In this document: positions 6,594 through 9,611 of the stretch, in pieces
How the letters are laid out: each line of letters starts with the position of its first letter
Numbering within the stretch: position 1 is the first letter of the stretch
Assembly: GCA_036745245.1 (NCBI GenBank)
Contig: DAIOGN010000122.1
Coordinates: forward strand, 1-9,611
Source of the DNA: DAIOGN01 sp036745245
GTDB taxonomy: Bacteria; Zixibacteria; MSB-5A5; JAUVRN01
Direction: 5' to 3'
Length of the DNA: 9,611 nucleotides
Program-made: the position numbers and the translations under genes
Notes under the pieces: model-generated
What the model was told of the DNA's origin: nothing
Seen by the model: the letters and a program-made list of their open reading frames with translations, nothing else
Databases searched by the model: none

Positions 6594-8359
6594 GACGGGG
6601 CCTTCTGATGTGAGCGACGATTCCAGGTTTTCCAGGTGGCCTTGAGCAACGCGAGGATCTCGGTGGCCGTCTTCAGACTCAGCGCCTGGCGGCCCAGCTC
6701 GCGCGCTTCTTCGATGCTGAAGTCGCGAAGCACCGCCTTGATCTGCGGAATGGCGCCGGGCACGGTGGAGAGCTCATCGAAGCCCAGCCCCAGAAGAAGC
6801 GGCAGGGCCAACAGATCGGAGGCGAGATCGCCGCAGATCGACACCTTGATGTTGTGCGTGTGCGCCGCGCGCGTCACCAGCCTGAGTGTACGCAGCACGG
6901 CGGGGTGGTACGGCTGATAGCGGCTGGCGACTTTCGGGTTCTGCCGATCCACGGCCAGCATGTACTGAACCAGATCGTTGGTGCCCACGCTGAAGAAATC
7001 GCACACGGGCGCCACCGAATCGGCCTCCAGGGCGAGGGCCGGAATTTCCACCATGATTCCCAGGGGCACGTGGCGCGAATTGGACAGCCCCTCCGACTTC
7101 AGTTCCATCTGCACCTGGCGTGCCAGGTCCACGATGCGCTGCCACTCCGCCAGTCCCGACACCATGGGAAAGAGGATGCTCACGTTCCCGTATTTGTAGG
7201 CCACTCTGTACATGGCGCGCAGTTGCGTGCGAAACAGGGCCGGTCGGTCGAGCAACAGCCGCACCGCGCGCCATCCCAGCGCGGGGTTGGGCTCGAATTC
7301 CGGCTTGTGGGAGTAGAACACCTTGTCGCCGCCGAGGTCGTACACGCGCAGCACCACCGGCTCGGGGGCAAAGCGCGACGCGAGGTCGGAGTAGGCCTGA
7401 ACCTGCGTCTCTTCATCGGGCAGGCGCTCCGCTGAAATGAACAGGAACTCTGTGCGGAAGAGGCCCACGCCTTCGGCGCCGCAGCGCTGCGCAAAGTCGA
7501 TCTCGCTGACCAGTTCGAGATTGGCCCGCAGGGCGATGCGATAGCCGTCGGAGGTGACCGCTTCTCGACGCGCCCACACCTCCGACTGCTTTTCGCGCAA
7601 TTGCTCGCGACGCTGGGCCGTGCGATACCAGCTCAGTTCCGCGGGCCCCGGCGAGTAGTACACGCGCCCGTCCTCGGCGTCGACCAGCACGCGCTGGCCC
7701 TGCCGGGCCGGCCGGATGTCGGCGGAGGCGCCCACGACGGCGGGAATGCCGAGCGAGCGCGCCACGAGCGACGTGTGATCGGTGCGGCTGCCTGCGCGCG
7801 TGACGATGCCTACCACTTTGTCGCGCGGAATCTGCACGAGGTCGGCAGGCGACAGCTGCTCGGCCACCAGGACCGACGGCTTCACGAGTTCGGCCAGCGT
7901 GGCACGCTTGAAGCCCAGGAGATATTGAATGACCCGTCGCGTCACGGCGGAAATGTCGCCCTCCATCTGACGCAGGTACTCGTCCTTCGATTTGCGCAGG
8001 ACGCCGAGGGCCGCCTGGATCTGGCGGTGATAGGCCCACTCCGCCGTGACGAACTCGGTGCGGATGGCGGTGGTCACCTGATGATACAGCTCGCGATCGT
8101 CGAGCATGAGGATCTGCGCGTCGAAGATCTCGAGCACGCGCCCTTCCAGGCGCCTCAAGCCGCGCTTGCGAATCGCCTGGAGGTCGCGCTTGGCGCGGTG
8201 CAGGGCGCGATTGAAGCGCTGCACTTCACGCCGCACCTCCGTGGGCTTGATGTTGGCCTCGGAGATGTCGGGCACGCGGCTTTCGAGGTAGAAGGCCGGC
8301 CCGAGTCCCAGGCCACCCGTCACGCCCAGGCCCTTCACCATGCGACGACCGGACTTCAT
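6590..8359 (-). CDS. ptsI: PTS enzyme I (phosphoenolpyruvate-protein phosphotransferase)
   Basis: Enzyme I takes phosphate from PEP and passes it to HPr. The 589 residues match the usual length of about 575. N-terminal domain (about 7-130): GLGVTGGLGLGPAF, then the HPr-binding helical part with IFDAQILMLDDREL (78-91). Swivel domain: GSRTDHTSLVARSLGIPAVVG (190-210), with His195 as the phosphorylated residue. PEP-binding barrel (about 260-575): GVGLFRTEFLF (297-307), DLGGDK (341-346), NPALGWRAVRL (358-368), the signature DFFSVGTNDLVQY (454-466), and SICGDLASD with the expected catalytic Cys509. All key residues are present, so it should be active. ATG 8359 has AGGAGA at 9 nt; the later Met7 lacks a ribosome site. 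It lies 58 nt after ptsH and overlaps the isomerase start by 4 nt. Confidence 0.96.
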   Translation of the reverse strand: MKSGRRMVKGLGVTGGLGLGPAFYLESRVPDISEANIKPTEVRREVQRFNRALHRAKRDLQAIRKRGLRRLEGRVLEIFDAQILMLDDRELYHQVTTAIRTEFVTAEWAYHRQIQAALGVLRKSKDEYLRQMEGDISAVTRRVIQYLLGFKRATLAELVKPSVLVAEQLSPADLVQIPRDKVVGIVTRAGSRTDHTSLVARSLGIPAVVGASADIRPARQGQRVLVDAEDGRVYYSPGPAELSWYRTAQRREQLREKQSEVWARREAVTSDGYRIALRANLELVSEIDFAQRCGAEGVGLFRTEFLFISAERLPDEETQVQAYSDLASRFAPEPVVLRVYDLGGDKVFYSHKPEFEPNPALGWRAVRLLLDRPALFRTQLRAMYRVAYKYGNVSILFPMVSGLAEWQRIVDLARQVQMELKSEGLSNSRHVPLGIMVEIPALALEADSVAPVCDFFSVGTNDLVQYMLAVDRQNPKVASRYQPYHPAVLRTLRLVTRAAHTHNIKVSICGDLASDLLALPLLLGLGFDELSTVPGAIPQIKAVLRDFSIEEARELGRQALSLKTATEILALLKATWKTWNRRSHQKAPS

Positions 8360-8417
8360 GGTGACACATCTCCTGTGGACCGTCCCGGGAGGTCGGTGGG
8401 GCTCGCGTTGTGGGAGC

Positions 8418-8708
8418 TCATTCTTCTCCGAAGTTCGAGGCGAACACGGCGACCATGGCGTCCACGGCCTTCTCCGCGTCTGGCCCCTCCGCCAGAATTT
8501 CGAGTGAGCTGCCGAATTCGGCGGCCAGCATCATGACGCCCATGATGCTCTTGGCGTTCACGCGGGTGTGGTCCTTGATGAGGAAAATCTCCGATTCGAA
8601 TGCGGAGGCCGCCTTCACCACCAGCGCGGCCGGTCGGGCATGCAATCCGAGACGGTTGGAGATGGTAATCACCTTCGACGCAGACGACGTCAGGGCATCC
8701 TCCGTCAC
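8418..8708 (-). CDS. ptsH: PTS phosphocarrier protein HPr
   Basis: HPr is the small cytosolic phosphocarrier between enzyme I and sugar-specific EIIA or regulatory targets. From the GTG start it has 96 residues. ISNRLGLHARPAAL (16-29) holds His23, equivalent to the His15 phosphorylation site, with the adjacent Arg25-Pro26. VNAKSIMGVMML (50-61) holds Ser54, equivalent to Ser46, the site used by HPr kinase/phosphorylase. The GTG at 8708 overlaps the DprA stop as GTGA, suggesting translational coupling. Two alternatives exist: CTG 8693, with GGAGG (8699-8703) at 5 nt, and GTG 8672, which would give a more usual short N-terminus. The family call is very firm; the exact start is not. No HPr kinase gene lies in this window. 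Confidence 0.93.
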   Translation of the reverse strand: MTEDALTSSASKVITISNRLGLHARPAALVVKAASAFESEIFLIKDHTRVNAKSIMGVMMLAAEFGSSLEILAEGPDAEKAVDAMVAVFASNFGEE

Positions 8709-9610
8709 CGAATCCGTGCATATCGAGGGCCCGGCTGTCGCACCACCGCGCCGGCAAGTTCCAGTGCCAGAAGCCCGGCGAGCACCTTGGCCGTGGGCAG
8801 ATTGAGTTTGCGCACAAGTTCGTCGAGTGACTGGCCCGAGAAGTCGAGCGCGGCGTGCACCGGCGCCAGATGTTCCGGCAGAGGGAGCGCGGCCTCGGGG
8901 GGGCGACGGAGCGTAGAGCGTCCGAAGAGGCTGAGCAGATCGTTGGGCGAACCGATGGCACGCGCCTTGTCGCGCAACAGGCGCAGGCCCCCGGCGTTGG
9001 CCGGATCGGCGAGGTCGGACGGTGCCACCAGCACGCGGCGACTGGAATGGTGGGCCGCCTTCGCTGTGTACAGGGCTCCTGAACGCGCGCCGGCCTGCAT
9101 GACCACCACCAGATCGGTCAGTCCGGCCATGGTGACGTTGCGCGCCGGAAAGCTGCCACGAAATGTACGGGTGTGGGGTGCGAACTGGCTCACCACGGCA
9201 CCTCCAGATGCCAGTATCCGGTCCTGCAGGGCCGCATGCGGGGAAGGATATGTCTTGTCGGGGCCGGTGCCAAGCACCGCCACGGTGTGTCCTCCGCCGG
9301 CCAGGGCCCCCACGTGGGCCGCCTTGTCGATGCCTTCTGCCATCCCCGAAATGATGGAGAGGCCCGCCTCGGCCCACTCCGCGCACCACTCCCTGGTGAG
9401 TTCGGCGCGGTGGCGGCCCGGTTTGCGGCTGCCCACCACGGCCACGGCCGGTGGCTCCTGCTCCAGCCGACCGCGCACGAATAGAACCGGAGGCGTAAAG
9501 TGAAACGTGCGCAGCCGCCGCGGATACTCGTCATCGTCGGGTGTGACGAGGCGCACATCCGGGAGCTTCTCCAGAAGGTTGCGCAGCTGAAGAAACTGCT
9601 CGTCCAGCAT
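8705..9610 (-). CDS. dprA: DprA/Smf-family DNA-processing protein (probably 5'-partial)
   Basis: DprA binds single-stranded DNA and loads RecA during natural transformation. The visible 301 residues include the lead-in VTPDDDEYPRRLR (22-34) and PPVLFVRG (40-47). The Rossmann-like core follows with VAVVGSRK (56-63), GLSIISGMAEGIDKAAHVGAL (83-103), HTVAVLGTGPDKTYP (108-122), RGSFPARN (151-158) and ARSGALYTAKAA (175-186). A C-terminal winged-helix-like domain covers about 247-301. The usual 60 or so residue N-terminal helical domain is missing: only about 21 residues precede the YP motif. The ATG at 9610 is at the window edge, so the true start probably lies upstream. The loop normally RNR.I.GLS reads RNVTMAGLT here, a divergence that may affect DNA binding. 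The stop overlaps the HPr start by 4 nt. Confidence is high for the family, lower for competence as the role. Confidence 0.88.
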   Translation of the reverse strand: MLDEQFLQLRNLLEKLPDVRLVTPDDDEYPRRLRTFHFTPPVLFVRGRLEQEPPAVAVVGSRKPGRHRAELTREWCAEWAEAGLSIISGMAEGIDKAAHVGALAGGGHTVAVLGTGPDKTYPSPHAALQDRILASGGAVVSQFAPHTRTFRGSFPARNVTMAGLTDLVVVMQAGARSGALYTAKAAHHSSRRVLVAPSDLADPANAGGLRLLRDKARAIGSPNDLLSLFGRSTLRRPPEAALPLPEHLAPVHAALDFSGQSLDELVRKLNLPTAKVLAGLLALELAGAVVRQPGPRYARIR

Positions 9611-9611
9611 G

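Overview
The window is GC-rich (by eye clearly above 60%) chromosomal DNA from a bacterium. It is densely packed, and every convincing gene lies on the minus strand, so transcription runs from high to low coordinates. Single-chain (alpha2-type) GlyRS, a DprA/HPr/enzyme I/SIS-isomerase cluster, a DinB-type protein and a secreted protein with HAGG/KNR repeats together suggest a high-GC, Gram-negative-type organism, perhaps of the Gemmatimonadota/Eisenbacteria/FCB kind. That placement is inference from gene content only. No tRNA, rRNA, CRISPR array, insertion sequence or phage gene is visible.

Layout in transcription order. Positions 9610-5043 look like one operon: a DprA-like gene (its 5' end probably lies beyond the window edge), HPr (ptsH, GTGA overlap with dprA), PTS enzyme I (ptsI, 58 nt later), a bifunctional phosphoglucose/phosphomannose isomerase-type SIS protein (ATGA overlap with ptsI), and a DinB/YfiT-type protein (6 nt later). 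Then comes a 150-nt non-coding stretch with a 13-bp palindrome and a duplicated 10-mer, followed by a secreted protein built from three near-identical-plan modules plus a degenerate fourth (4892-3117). After about 187 nt with small hairpins comes glycyl-tRNA synthetase (2929-1595), then, 20 nt on, a cystathionine gamma-synthase-type PLP enzyme (1574-432). After 103 nt containing a perfect 9-bp inverted repeat, the signal-anchored N-terminus of an HtrA/DegP-type serine protease runs off the window (328-1).

How the genes fit together. HPr and enzyme I are the general phosphotransfer proteins of the PTS, but no sugar-specific EIIA, EIIB or EIIC lies in this window. Sugar-phosphate isomerase next to enzyme I suggests a link to fructose-6-P, glucose-6-P and mannose-6-P metabolism, or a regulatory rather than transport PTS. 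glyQS and the PLP enzyme form a housekeeping pair. The least familiar item is the repeat protein: the modules share an RNTxHAGGxxKNRM block and an (S/T)D(D/G)SHS block at fixed spacing, consistent with an unnamed envelope or extracellular beta-rich domain. The remaining genes are recognisable housekeeping or regulatory families.
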